This document shows, piece after piece, positions 12,001 through 24,929 of a stretch of DNA of 64,000 nucleotides. Where the stretch lies: the NCBI GenBank assembly GCA_022497155.1, contig MU385731.1:248001-312000 (forward strand), written 5' to 3'. Under the pieces are notes generated by a model that searched no databases, was not told where the DNA came from, and saw nothing but the letters and a program-made list of their open reading frames with translations. Position 1 is the first letter of the stretch. The number at the start of each line of letters is the position of its first letter. Made by a program: the position numbers and the translations under genes. The stretch is from Whalleya microplaca (taxonomy: Eukaryota > Ascomycota > Sordariomycetes > Xylariales > Xylariaceae).

Positions 12001-15000
12001 AGCTGCCCTTTTAAATTTCCTTTTATAAAAGTAAAAAAAGAAGCGATAGATATAAATAAAAAAAAAGAACGATAAAAAGAACGAATTAAATTATTAGTTT
12101 TCGGCTAATATAAATATACCGTTCGGTTAGGTTTATTACGTTTTTAGTCGGTTTTATAGTAATTTTAGTTATCGGTTTATTAAAAAAAAAATTATATAAA
12201 TAGGGGGGGTTATTTATTATTTATTCGGGAATAACGTTTGCGTTACTTATAATAATAAAAGATTTATAATTTTCCGTAATATTTTTTTATTTTATTTATA
12301 TTTTCTCGTTTTTATATCTTATTAATATTTTATTAGTTATATAATTATTACGTAAGCGTAGCTTTTACCCTTTTTTTTATATTAATTTTTTTAAGCTTAT
12401 TGTTTGTTTTTATATTACTGTAATTTTTTTTAAAACGGTTTATTATTTCGGTATTTCTTAGGTTTTCGAGCGGTTTTTATATTAGGGCTATATAATTTAC
12501 TTACTTTATTAGTATTTATTTAGTTTTTTCTCGCCTTTTTTACTTAATAATTACTCGAATAATTTTCTTTATTTATTATTTTGTTTTTTCTTTTCCCTTT
12601 TTACTAATTATAAAGGGAGATTATATATTTTCGTTTTTTTAAAAAGGTAGGGGATTATTTTTTATGTAATAAATAAGCTTGATATAAAACCGGTTATATA
12701 TTTTTTTCGGTATATTTAATTTTATAACTTAAGGGTTAATAACGTGCGTTATTTTATATTTAGCGTATAATTATGCCAGCTTTTATAAGGGTTAGGGTAT
12801 AAAAATATTTTTAAGCGTTAATTATACCTTATCCCTTATTCGGAATTACTTTATAAAAAATTGCTGCTTATTAGTTACGTCTTTTTATTGTTATTACGTA
12901 ATTGTTATTATAGCCTGTATAAATTTTATTGCCTTTTTTAAACGTTAGATAAAAACTTCCGTTTATATATGCGGTTCGGAAATAGGTCCCGAAATATATT
13001 TTATTATTAAAATAAGTTTTATGTAGTATTTATAAAATATAAAAAAAGGATTTAGCTTTATTATTATAATATCTCGGTTATTAATTGCGAGTATTATTTC
13101 CGGTAGTAATAAGTTTTATTCGAATTAAGTATATGATATAAACGCTTGAAAATATGTTAATATTTTTTAGTTTGTTTGTTTAATAGTTCCGTTAGTCTTT
13201 GGGTAAAACGTAATTAATAAACGCTACTCGATCCTTATTAGTAAATAAAGCTGTTTTTAGAATTGTTTTATTTAATTAAATCCTTTATTATTAATTATAG
13301 TATAAGGAAAATTGTAATATTTTTAATAATAGTTTATAAATTATTCGGTATATATTTCTGCCTTTATTAAGGTTATAGCTTTTAATATAACCTGTTTTTT
13401 TAATCGATTAAAAATTACTATTATAAAAATAGGGTTTTATTTAAAAGTAGCTAGTAAGTCGGTTATAAAGTCGATAAATAGTTTATTATAAAATTGATCC
13501 GGGATAAGTAATAGTTTTAAAAGCCTTTTTTTTTAATTATATTATACCGTTTTTCTTTTATAAATATCGCAATTTTTATAAAAGCGTTTTATAAACATTA
13601 ATATTTTAGACTAATAAAATATTCTCGAGAGTATTATTAATATATTTTCTTTTCTCGGGTACCTTATTAAATATAAGTTATAGGTATTTTATATTAAAGC
13701 GGTGCGGAGCGGCTCCTAATTAAAGATTTAAATACGTTTGTAAAAGTATAGTTAACTTTTATTGTCGATATTATATTTTAATAATAATATTTTTACGTTT
13801 AGGTTTTTAAGGAATATTCGGTTTTTTTAGGCTATTGCCTTTATCGCTTATATGTAATTTAGGTTTTTTGCTACTTTTATATTTTATAATAATTATAAAT
13901 TCTTATATTCGAAAATTTCTTTATTTTCCGGGATATTTTATTTATATAACTAGATATATTTTATTTTAATAGTTCCCGTTTATTTGTATTTTTTAAATTA
14001 CGTATAAAGTAATTATTTCTTTTATAATAATTAAAATTCCCGTCTTTTATATTTTTTATCTTATATTTTTTATGGCAGGTTTTATTTGTGCCGTAAAAGA
14101 ATGTCGGGTTTAATGTTTAAGCGTTTAATACGGAATTTTAATCGGAAATTAAAACGTATTAATTTTTTTAACTAATGTATTTATTGCTCGGAAAGTCTTT
14201 TAAAAGTTATAAAATATTTCAGATTTTTATAGTTAGATAAAATTATAAATATTAAAGTTACGTTTTGTAATTTCGCGTCTTATATTTACAAATAGCTTAT
14301 AATTATTAGCAGCTTTTTGTCGTAAATTTTATAATTAATTTTTGCCGGGATTAAGCGTTTAAAGTAATAGGTTACGGGTAATAGGATCTTTTGTTTATTA
14401 TATTATAATAAGCATTTCCCGTAAGCTTATCCCGAATAGTTTGTTTTAATTACTATTTTTTGTTTGGGGTTTTATTATATTAAAGCCGGTTTTTTTAAAA
14501 ACGCTTGTTTAAGGTTTTCGAATGCCAGATTTTCCGAAAGCCTTTATCGAAACGGTACCTTTTTTTTTATAAATGCTAATAAGGGGGTAATAAAATTTAT
14601 ATAGTTTTTAATAAAATCTCGGTAAAAGTTCGCAAATTTTAAAAAACTATAGACTTTTTTAAACGTTTTAAAAAGCTCTTATTTTTTAATTACTTATATT
14701 TTAGCCGGATTTATATAAACCCCCTTTTTTATTTTAATAATAAATCCTAAGTATTTTATAATAATTATTATAAACTTATACTTATTTATATTTAAATTTA
14801 AGCCTGCTATTTTTAAATATTTTAATATTTTTTTTACTTTATCGATATAATTTTTTTTTATTTTAAAAAAATAAATTAATATATTATTTATATATATTAA
14901 ATAAAAGATATTTAGGTATTTTTTTAGCGTACCGTTTATATAACGTTAAAACGTTACGGGAGTATTTATTAAGCCGAAAGAGGTTATAAGCTACTCGAAT

Positions 15001-17516
15001 AGCTTAAAGCGGGTACAAAAAGCCGTTTTTTATTTATTTCCCTCCCTAATTTTAATTTTATAAAAAGCCGACTTAATATTTATTTTAAAGAACTATTTTA
15101 TTCCTAAAAAAGTTTTAAGTGTTTTTTATATAAATAAAAGCAGGTATTAATTCCGTTAAGTAATATTATTTAATATTTTATAATTGTAATAAAAACGGAA
15201 TCCGTTATTTAATTTCCGGATAAAAAATATAAGGGTTTTTATAAATAAGCTACTCGCATAAATATATCCTTTATTTAATAGCTTAATTAGTGTTTTTTAT
15301 AACGCTAATAATTTTTCCCGGGATATATTATATAATAGCCTTTAGGGGGCAGGTAATTTTTTGCCTGCTTTATTATAGTTTAAGTTAATCTTATAATCGG
15401 CTTTTATACAATATAGCGGAAGATCCTTGCCTTTTTTTTCTCGAATAACTATTTCTAGCTTTTTAATTAAAGGGAGAGATTTTTTTAAACGTTAGTTTTT
15501 TTTTTAGGCGTTAAAGCTTTATTAATATCCGTTAATATAATAATAAATATAGCCGTTTATTAAACTATTACTTATTTTTCTAGCTTTCTTTATTTCCAAG
15601 CTTTTTTTATTTCTTTTATAAAATATATTATATTAATATAAAGCGCCTCCCGAGTTTCGCAGATTTTTATAGTTTCTAAGAAATGTTTTTTTTTTATACT
15701 TTTAGGTTTTCGGTAACTCTTATATATAGTATATATTTATACGTTATATATATTATCCGGTTACGCTTTATTTAAAGCTTTTTTAATATTATAAAATAAT
15801 TTAAACCTGGTATAATATATATAAATGTCCTTAATTTATATTTATTAAAGTTAGCTTTTATATAAGTTATTTTGCAAATTATACCCGAAATGTTTAATCT
15901 TTCCTTATAAGTAGCTTTTTTTACTATTTTTTTTTAGATAGATATATATAGCAATTTTAAACGTTTTATTATATTTTTACTAATAGTAATATAATATTTA
16001 TATTTTAAATTTATAAAGGTTTTTATATATAGTTATTAATTTAAGTATATATCGATTATAAAAAATTCCCTATTTATAAGCTATTCGGTTATATTAATTT
16101 TTTTTGTTATTATATCAAGTTTTTAAATGCGACTTTATTTAAAAGCTACTCGTTTTTCTGTTTTTTTAATATTTTTTCGGCTTTATTTTTTTTAGATTTA
16201 TAGCCTATTATTATATTAACTTTAATATAAATAAGTAATCTTATAAAACGATAGGCATATTTTTTAAATAAGTAGCTTTTCTTTTTATATTATAAGCATT
16301 TTCCGCGCTTTATTCGAGCGTTTCGTTTTTTATTTATTACTTATTTAGCCCGTTAGTTTTTTATTAGCGTAGCTATACCGGTTATTAATATATCGCCTTT
16401 ATAATTAGTCTTAAGGCGATTAAAGGTAAAGAGTAATAGGCCCGGAAAAGGTAATCTACCCGGTATAATCCCGCCTCTTAAACTATTCCCGCTATAATAA
16501 AATAGCGATCTTTTAAATTAGGCTACGATATTTATTATTTAGTAAATCTAGTTTTAATAAATATTCGGTAGCGTTATTAAAACTAGCGTATTTTTAAGTT
16601 TATTATTAATTATTTTTTCGATAAATATAAGTTTCGTTTTATTATTTTATATATTACTTTTTATTTTTATTAATAGTCGCTCGAAATTGGTATAAAAGGA
16701 TATAAAAGTTTAATTAATAGATTGGCAATATTTATATAATTTGCCTCCCGTTTTAATAATTTTATTACGGTTTTTATAAACGTTTAATAAGTATTAAAAA
16801 AAAATATTAAATTATATATTTTATTAGGTTTTTTTATAATATAATATAACTTTATTACGCGTTATATATTATTTTCGAGCCGCTCGTAAATATTATATTA
16901 CTTATCCCAGTCCTTTTTTATAAACTCTGTATCTTTTTGGAACTTATACTTTATTAATATTTTTTATATAAAATAACGGCTATATTTGCCCCCAAACTTC
17001 TCGGGCTATAGTAATAGCTTACGTTTAAGTACTGGGACTACGGTAATTATTAAAGTAGGTGCTAAAAGTATTTAAAGGTTTTCTAGCTAAAGGTTTCTTA
17101 ATTAAAGGTTTATATTTATTTAGGCTAACTATCTTTAGGGTTTTTAGAAATCCCGAAGGTTTTATATAAAAGCATTTTTTATTATATTCGCGTTTTATAT
17201 AGTTAGTAAGTCGAGGTTTTTTTATAGCTATATTTTTAAAACCGCCTAACGTCGTAATAATTTATCCTATTATTCTTTTAGTTTTTATTTATAAGCCGCT
17301 CGTTTTAATTATTATTTTTCCGAATTATTTTTTAATACCGCTTTTAATATTACGTATATTTATTTAAGGCAGGTATAAATTTAGTAGACCTAAATATTTA
17401 ATACTTTTATGTATCTCGCTAACGGTATTTCCGGATTATTAGGGGGCTATTTTAAAGCTTCTTTTGACATTTTAATCTATTTTAACGCAGCTCGGGAATT
17501 AGTAAGTTAGAAAATA

Positions 17517-17706
17517 TATAAAAGGCCGTTACGCTAAAATATAATTTTATAATATTAAATAAGTGTTTATTTTCTAACTAAAGAAAAAAAAAAATCAAAA
17601 AGGTATATCGACATAGCTCGAGAGCATTTATATTAACTCTCGAAAGCTGTGCTATTATATCGGCTTATAATCGCCGATATTCCCTACTACGGCATAGCCT
17701 ATTATA
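17517..17706 (-). repeat. 5' LTR of gypsy element A
   Basis: Direct repeat of 10220-10410. Both canonical LTR dinucleotides have become TA, as RIP predicts. Confidence 0.87.
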
Positions 17707-18282
17707 TAAAGGTTTTTTTCCATCATTATTTTTTATTTATTCACTTTATTCTCACACACCCTTGATTTTTTATATTAAGTTATTAAATTTAATTAAAAAA
17801 AGTTTAAATAAAGTGCGAGACCGATGAAAAAGCTACTTATAGTTATTAAAATTAAATACCGTTATATACGTACTTACTTTATTAACTAGATTTAATTTAA
17901 GTTAAATTAACTTAATAGTTTTAATTATTTAACGCAGTGATTTAAACCGTTTCGGGGAGGTTAAAAAGGAGGCGTTAAATTACGTTACCCTTAAAAGTGT
18001 TAATTTATATCCGAAAAAATCGATTTTTTATTAGTGTTAAATTAAATAAAGTTAAATAAAAAAACGAACACGCTTGATTTTTATTATAATTTTAAAGGAA
18101 TTAAAGTTATTTAAGTATTGCTATTAATTATTATTAAAGGCATCTTAAGGGGTGAGGTTATTAAAAAAGGTACATCCGTTTCTTAAGGGAATGTACTGCG
18201 GGATTCGTACCTTGACTATTAAACTACATTGGGTTAAAACACAGTCACTTTAACGGCTTACACAGTCGTTATAACCGTCCCG

Positions 18283-18290
18283 TTTTAATG
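18283..18290. repeat. 8-bp target site duplication TTTTAATG (right)
   Basis: Identical to 9405-9412; marks the right border of the inverted-repeat element. Confidence 0.85.
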
Positions 18291-18590
18291 GAATCCAAGG
18301 TTATCCGATGCATGAAGTAATCCTGGATAAGGCAGAACTGTTACCTCCAGTCGGTAGATTGGCATTCTTACTACAATATCCTCTCCAAGAAGCAACCAGA
18401 AAAGGGGTGTTTTGTCGGCTATAGAAATGAGACGAGAAATACATTGTGTAGCATCGGACCAAAGGCGTGGGTCTAGGAAGCTTCAGACTGAAAGGCAATT
18501 AATTGGGCATATAGCTGTTGGACTGAGTCAAGGACTGGTGCAGTACAAGGCACACAGTAGCATCGTGTATATATAACAGACCATTGTAAT

Positions 18591-18875
18591 GGGGCAAGGG
18601 GATTACGGGTATTGACAGCAGCTTAGGAGCCACTAGAAGCCCCCTAGAGCCACGTCACAGGGCACTCCACAGGGTATCCACAGGGCACTCCAAAGGGCAA
18701 TTTACAGTGGATCACATACCTGTATTTAGCTGACCTTTTCCCTCACATCTCCTTCACTTTTTTACCACAGATATCACCAGATAGTCACACACACACAGCT
18801 CTGGCAGCTAATATACACTCATTTTTGACCTGATATCTCACTTTCGCTTCACCCCGACACCCTGTCCCAACACAC
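18591..18875 (+). repeat. Dispersed repeat R1, copy without RIP
   Basis: Begins GGGGCAAGGGGATTACGGG and ends near CACCCCGACACCCTGTCCC. Contains short direct repeats of the type CACAGGGCACTC / CACAGGGTATC. RIP-degraded copies lie at 31309-31875 and 35195-35541, and a right-end fragment at about 63370-63430. This copy keeps its C and G residues. Confidence 0.8.
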
Positions 18876-19475
18876 CATCCGCCACTCTAGAATAGCTGAA
18901 CCTCAAGTCAATCTAAGTCTCATTAACCCTGTATTTCAATAATACCCATGATATTCACAGATCAGATATTTAAGTGCCTCGATGAACTCATTTACGGTTG
19001 TCCTGTTATGTGACAGGTGATTTAATACGGTATGATTTCTAGACAGATATGATAATGGTATACTCAATTAGCCAAACACTTTATATTTCGAAGAATAGAA
19101 GACGTTTAGAGGGGATATGGAAGGCATCAGATATTAGTAGACAGATGGTAGAATTCTTTGTCTACCCTAACTATTCATACTGTAATGCTGACAAGTGGGT
19201 GCATCTAATTGCTTTCCACAATTTACATTTATCGTAATAGATGCAGGTGGTGAGTGTCATAGGAGTAATTATGAGTGAGGTGTCATATAGAGTCCTTGGG
19301 GGGGTAACCCCCGACTGAATAGCCACAGGATGTAGGGCGTACACCAGCTAGGCAGACTACCACCCCTATAATACGACAACACTCATACCACAGTGTTTCA
19401 AGGTTTCCTCCTTATGGTCTTATACTTGTCACCAGGTGTATGATTCCGTTCCTTGATCACCGGTATACTATGATC
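18876..19475. other. Intergenic, downstream of the aquaporin gene
   Basis: About 600 bp. A perfect small hairpin (GGGGGGTAACCCCC) lies near 19301-19315. Otherwise no coding frame or repeat is recognised. Confidence 0.4.
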
Positions 19476-21102
19476 TCATCCACGGCCAGCCTCCAGACTC
19501 GGTCCACCCCTGTATGGTGTAGCACCCCTATCTGCAGTTGCTATTCTCTCACCGTGGCTCGCGGTTCCGTTCGACATATCCTTGGATTCAGTTTGAGCGA
19601 GTCGAGCAGCATCGTGAGCGTATGCGTCGTCAGACCGATCCTGCTCAGGATTAACCGACTCATACTCAAGGGCCTTGATAAACTAGTATATAAATATATA
19701 ATGCATTAGTTCTCGCAACCAGTCCTATAATACCGATACACCCCCAAGGCACAGGCCGGTTTAATATACTGAAAATAGGGACTGCTTATGCTTACTTATA
19801 ATTGTTAGCTCCCTTAGACAAAGGTAATGCAATAGAAAGTACGAACTCAGAACGGAAGGGGGGGTTACTCATACCGACATAGAAGCCAGAGGCAAGTAAT
19901 GAACCCAACACGGGGCCAACCCAGTAAATCCAGTGATAACCGTAGAATTCGCCAACAATAACGGCGGGGCCAAAGGAGCGTGCAGGATTCACGCTTCCGC
20001 CCGTGTAATGTACTCCCCTAGGATATGTTAGTGTTGGTTGAAAGTAGGCTCCGGGGAGGGTTCGGTTGAACAATAATAAGCACTCGATGCATCGAGGCGG
20101 AGGCTAGAAGAGGTCAGGGGAAGCAGCATGCAACAAATCATACATTAGTTCAGCAATGAAAAGCGACAGCCCAATACCAATAGGTGCAATGAAAGTACCG
20201 CGATGTTTTTCAGCAGCCAGCATGAAGATAGTAAAAACCAGTTGGGCCGCTGTACATAATCTGGCGTTAGTTATCTCAAGCAGAGTAGGTGTTGAAATCT
20301 TATATTTTGACGGGTTTAACGCATGTGGTATCCCCAATGTGTGTAAGTCAACACTTGGGATATACCAAATTGGAGAGTGGTGAAATGTGGATACGTACTG
20401 AGGAACATCTCAATGAACAAACCCTGTACAACTGATGTTCCAGCTCCTAAGCCCGTCTGTACGCTGTAGTGTCAGGTTAGCATAGCTCTTTCTGGGGACT
20501 TTAGCGACTTATGAAAATTGTTCAAGTCTGTCTAAGTTTCTCGAGTGTCAGGCTCATACGAGTGGAAATCCATTGATCTTACAAGAGGGCAGAAGGGACA
20601 ACAAACGACTCTAAATGCTATATACTCACTTAAGAACACCAGGGGTGAGACCTGTGACAACAGCGGCGGCAGCAATGGCACCCACTATCTGGCCGATGAT
20701 GATCAGAGGACCGCGAACATAGTCTAAGGCACCCACAACCATCATGGCTATAGTGACGGCTGGATTGAACAGTCCACCACTAATGCGAAAGAATACCCAA
20801 GCATTAACAGCTAGACTCATACCAAAACACAGACTTATAAATAGAAGCTTGGCTGGATCAGTGGGAAGATCAGGTGGTAAAGCGCTACCATCGCGCGGAC
20901 TCGTGTTCACAGCATTGGTACCACCGAATGCAAACAGCAGGAACATGAACGTTCCTGCGAATTCACTAATGGCTGCGACGAGATGGTTCTTTAGATTCAG
21001 AGGTAATACGTTTAGCGGCTTGAGACGATGAGACTCGGAGTCAACGTCGTGCGGGTGTCCCCAAGGCCGCCGTATCTGTGGATTGATTTCTGAATTTTCC
21101 AT
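19476..21102 (-). CDS. Aquaporin (orthodox-type fungal water channel)
   Basis: Five exons on the minus strand: 21102-20630, 20463-20399, 20249-20144, 20017-19879, 19682-19476, giving 329 aa with no stop. Introns 1-3 have good signals (e.g. GTGAGT, GTACGT, GTATGA; CTAAC branch in intron 2). Intron 4 uses a less usual GTCGGT donor but joins to a tail beginning FIKALEYE that is typical of the family. Both pore motifs are present: NPA at 113-115 (LFNPAVT) and 225-227 (VNPARSFGP). Ser rather than Asp after the second NPAR argues against a glycerol facilitator. Six membrane helices are expected, with a charged N-terminus of about 38 residues and a hydrophilic C-tail. It moves water across the plasma membrane. 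Probably functional. Confidence 0.92.
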
Positions 21103-23846
21103 TATGTGTGGGAACGTGAGATTTAATCTGCCAGTAGAAGATATAAGAACTATATGGTAATAAGATCACATTGTCGATACGATCGTTCCACGCGAGCGTA
21201 TGGATGGCATCAAGAAGTTGTAGGAAGTCGAGGACAGGTGTAATGTACGATGTATGTCTTAATCTGACCAAGTCCACCATGAATAAAGGGCGACGCACTC
21301 TACACCAATCACCCGGAATACTTCTGTATGAGCTTTGGCCATCGTGCCTAATGGCCATGCTTGATTTACGTCAATATTGCCGAGATCAGCGATATAAACA
21401 TCAGGCATCTGTGGTCTTGATCAGCTAGCAAGTCGTATTCGTTCATCGTCAAGCGGCGAATGCTGGCATCGCGCCTCAAATCGGCCCTGAGTCTAGTAAC
21501 TGGCGCGCTCAGGAATACTACCTAGGCCAGATGCATATTCCATATCACGTATCCCAGAGTTCTTGAGGCCATGGAATATGAGATGTTATGAATCATGCGG
21601 GTTGGGCTGGTTAGTCCGCACCGTTAGGCTGGATCACGAATCGCACATATGGTACAGTTGACGTCAATAACCCCGATACAGTTTCAAAGCGTCTGAAATA
21701 GTGAACTAGCACGCGATGAGGGTTCAAAGCATTTGCATCCCAGTCTCTTTGAAAAGAACTAAAAACATTATACGGATTTTATTTATTTATTCACGGAGTC
21801 CGAAATACATATGCGTGAACTAGCAGGTACGAGATCTGGAAAATGTGCAGTCATATTAATGAAGATACCCATGCACCATGAATAAGAAGACCACATGATG
21901 CTTAACAAGCCATACGTTGAACATTAGTTGCTAGAAGTAGCAATGAGTAAATGTTCAACCAGACGAATACACAAGTTCAAATTGCCTGGAAAAATATAGT
22001 GAACTAGATTAACTTATTCCACGCTCAGCGTATAACGTCCGCATTCCCCGCCTACTAGTTTACCTCTACGGCCAACTCTATTAGAGAGTACTCAAGTGCG
22101 ACACGACATTGCTTGGTTTCGTTTCTAACAGGTGGTCAGTGGTCTGAGAAATTGCTCCTCCTTGACTAAGACCGTGATCCTCAAAGTCACCTTAGCAATA
22201 TTCCCTCTCTCTCTCTCTCAAGAATAGACTAAAAAGGCTAGATATAAGTTAACTTAAGCTACTACCATTGCCCCGACCAAGATGATCTAACAAATGGTAT
22301 ATTCTAACATTTGACGGGTTTCTATAGGAAGCCGAGTATATGCAAATATTCCCAATTGCTGCTGCCGCTACTACATACTTGCCTAGCTATAAAATTTGGA
22401 GGACCAGAAGTATTGTTCTGCCGCAGTGCCGTTTATCAAGTAGGGGAAGCAGTGCAAGGGGTTAAAGGGCAGAATGGAAGATCCTAAGGGAGATCGCACC
22501 AATAGAACTCGTGCCGGGACGATCGACATAGTACTGCGCGGTAAACCAAACCACACAGGCAGATACGTGCACTCGGAGTCCATCTGACCAATCAATCCAC
22601 CGCTCCCTTGCCCCTTGCTTGCCCTTGCGTTTATCACCACTCATTCCCCCACCATCGGTATCAGATCGTCAGCACATCATTACAGGCACCAAGATAGTCC
22701 AAGCTTGGCCTGGAACCCTAGGTTAGTAAAAATATATGATCGCTAGCTATGATCGCGTTGAGCGAGCTATGCATACAGAATAAAGCACTGGGTGTATGGC
22801 TAGGTGCAACTGTATAGTTGGAGTTACCCAGCGCTACGTCTGCACTACCATGATATTTATATATCTTTTTGAACGCACCCAATCCCGGAGTTTCGTAATA
22901 GGCATCTTTTTTACTAGGCTGGCTTGGCCACCCCAGCCTAGGTTATATCACGTATGACCATGTTTTGTGTCAAGCCCGGCAATTGCTGATGAACCCAACA
23001 CTTGTAACGCCGGGTCCTGTTCTCATAGCCTCTAGCTTGTACTATGTATCTTTCAGAAGTGCGAAATAGAGCGGCAATCATCAGGGGCAGGGGGTTAGGT
23101 GAAGAAAGCCCCATAGTATGCAAAGGGGATCTGGAACAATCTGATACTGCTGTGGTGAAACACGGCAGAATTTGGAGCTCCTGATATTGTGGCTATGCGG
23201 TTCTATCTCTTCGAACGCTTATTTAATCCCTAGCGCGTACTGTAGCTTCCGGTTGGAATCCGCGGCTCCGACCCCACCGGCGGACCGGTGGTAAAATGAA
23301 GGCCCCGAAGACAACATTTTATATATGTATAATACGTCGATCAATCGACCTGTTTCGCGAAGTTGCCTTCTAAGCTAGTTTGAACCCTCCACCAAAACAT
23401 GAAAGGACTCGATGGTAAAGACTTGAGATCGCGTGTTCACGGAGTTGTTCTTGGAATTTCTTGACCCCTTCAGGAGTATGATGTTAGAGATGCGGTTTCA
23501 TTGAGTGGCCCTAGAATAACACGCCATCTCGAGATAACAATTAATCGTGCCAAGTTTGTGTCGCCCGTCTCAATGTGATGGGGCGGCAAGGTAACTTAAC
23601 CCGAATGCGGGCCGTTTCAAGGAGTCGGCCCCACCTACAACGTAACGGCAGATATGGAACGATATCGTGCAAGATGATGTTGTAAGGGGTATAAGATGAG
23701 ATGTTGCCAGAAATCGTACGCGACGGTTCTAGTCTGTCGACTGCTTCTCATCTTCGCACAACCAGCAGGCCTGATTCGATTCTTGGTTAATTACTTTCTC
23801 TTCTATTCTTGTTATTTACTCGGTTTAATTTGCTTCGGTAGTCATT
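21103..23846. other. 2.7-kb intergenic region
   Basis: Shared upstream region of the divergently transcribed aquaporin and Egh16-like genes. A (CT)n microsatellite lies near 22205-22219 and a GC-rich hairpin near 23271-23292 (ACCCCACCGG...CCGGTGGT). Frames at 22383-22644 on the minus strand lack recognisable features. No RNA gene was seen. Confidence 0.45.
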
Positions 23847-24929
23847 ATGTTTTCTTTGAGGCGGATGGCCATTGCCTCGGCAGTATTGGCAGTTGCTCAT
23901 GGGCAAGGCGTCATCCTAAAAGCGCAGGGAGCAAAGGGATCACCAGCTAGTCTCAGCCTGTTAGGTATGTGTTGCGTGGCCCCGTTTCTGGAATAGTTGA
24001 CCAACAATTATTATAGTTAATGCCGATGACCAGTCTGATGCCAATTTGATCTCGCAAGCTGAGATTTCGACAAACGTGGTGAATGAGTGTGGGAGGACTT
24101 TGCTTGCGGGCAATATCGACATTGGCGAGAACACCGAAAATGCCCTGGCAGCAAACCAAGTTACGCAGGTGACTAAGGGAAGCGATGTGAAAGTTACGAT
24201 CCGCCCGACCAACGACACTGGTGCTGGTCCATTCTCTTGTGATATGGACTTAACGGGCAATTCAAATGGCGCAACAGGCCAGACCAACCTTACTACCTCC
24301 GAGAGTGATTCTAAGAAGAACGGGGATATCACTCTCACAGTAACGATGCCCGATGATATGCAGTGTATTGGAGGTTAGTCGACCATTTCCCATCTTTCCT
24401 CCTTTCTATTATTAACATCAGGCACTCAGCGTCGACCGGAGACGTTTGTACCGTGAGGTGTCGTAACGCGAATGAGTTCGGCGGGTGCTTCGCTGTGCAG
24501 CAGACCGATACGACACCGAACCAGAACACACCGGCGAATATAGCCACAGCACAGGATCTGAAAGGGATCACGGCACAGGTCCAGCAAAACATTGCTGACC
24601 TCCCCGCGGCGGTCAAGGCCATTGCGGAATCCGGGAGCGACCCCGCAGAGCAGGGCACAGCCGTAGTGCAGGAGATTCAAGCTGCAGATCCTGCTACAGA
24701 CGGGCTCGCGGACCAGACCACGGGGAATGGCAATACAGGCAACACGAATTCAGGTAACAAGAATTCAGGAAATACAAATTCAGGCAATACGAATGCAGGT
24801 AATACGAACACAGGCAATGCGAATGCAGGAACCGGGAACACTGGTAACTCCAGGGGTAACGGGCGGGCAGGAGGAGGAAGGGGAAACAGAAACAATAACA
24901 GAAAGCGACGTGTGCACCCTTCGAGGTGA
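23847..24929 (+). CDS. Secreted Egh16/gas1-like protein
   Basis: Three exons (23847-23964, 24017-24373, 24430-24929) and two introns of 52 and 56 bp give 324 aa. Residues 1-19 (MFSLRRMAIASAVLAVAHG) form a signal peptide. The middle resembles the Egh16-like family (gas1/gas2 of Magnaporthe, gEgh16 of powdery mildew): GAGPFSCDMDLTGN, then a conserved Cys block MQCIGASTGDVCTVRC and NEFGGCFAVQQTD. Family members are expressed during appressorium formation and early host penetration, but also occur in non-pathogens. The C-terminus is an Asn/Gly/Thr/Ser repeat (about 258-295) followed by an Arg/Gly/Asn-rich basic tail. The start follows from the signal peptide; upstream there is an in-frame run with no better ATG. 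Probably functional. Confidence 0.9.
24732..24845 (+). repeat. In-frame 15-bp minisatellite (GNTNS-type repeat)
   Basis: About seven imperfect copies of a 15-bp unit (type AATTCAGGCAATACG) in the Egh16-like gene, encoding pentapeptides such as NSGNT, NAGNT and NTGNA. Because the unit is a multiple of three, copy-number change keeps the frame. Confidence 0.88.

Larger units (their letters stand above)
10220..17706 (-). mobile_element. Ty3/gypsy LTR retrotransposon A (RIP-degraded)
   Basis: Bounded by two direct LTRs (10220-10410 and 17517-17706). Pol reads on the minus strand: the reverse complement near 15170-15270 gives FRFYYNYK and ILNNIT, the equivalent of the RFRFCVDYRALN block of reverse transcriptase. 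A pyrimidine tract (CCCTCCTTTAC) just inside the left LTR at about 10415-10430 is the polypurine tract of a minus-strand element, so 17517-17706 is the 5' LTR. Same family as elements 1 and 2. All frames are broken. A clean target duplication is not visible; ATAAA occurs at both borders with a one-base offset. Confidence 0.88.
9413..18282. mobile_element. DNA element with long terminal inverted repeats, split by a gypsy insertion
   Basis: The outermost 45 or so bases, starting CGGGACGGTTATAA and including AAGCCGTTAAAGTGACTGTG, are inverted between 9413 and 18282. Further in, both ends share GCAGTACATT and TTAAGAAACGGAT, then GAAACGGTT...ATCACTG near 9770 and 17950, so the inverted repeats extend for some 400 bp with gaps. 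A perfect 8-bp duplication, TTTTAATG, flanks it, as in hAT-type elements. Without the 7.5-kb gypsy insertion at 10220-17706 the element is about 1.4 kb and has no coding capacity, so it is non-autonomous. The inner parts are RIP-affected; the outer part of the left end is not. Confidence 0.85.

Noticed and set aside
19440..19709. Plus-strand frame of 89 codons
   Set aside because: It is antisense to aquaporin exon 5, whose peptide FIKALEYE fits the family.
22383..22644. Two overlapping minus-strand frames
   Set aside because: No motif, no splice context and no family resemblance; likely chance in normal-GC DNA.
23696..23950. Plus-strand frame overlapping the Egh16-like first exon
   Set aside because: Different frame from the signal-peptide exon; explained by the spliced model starting at 23847.
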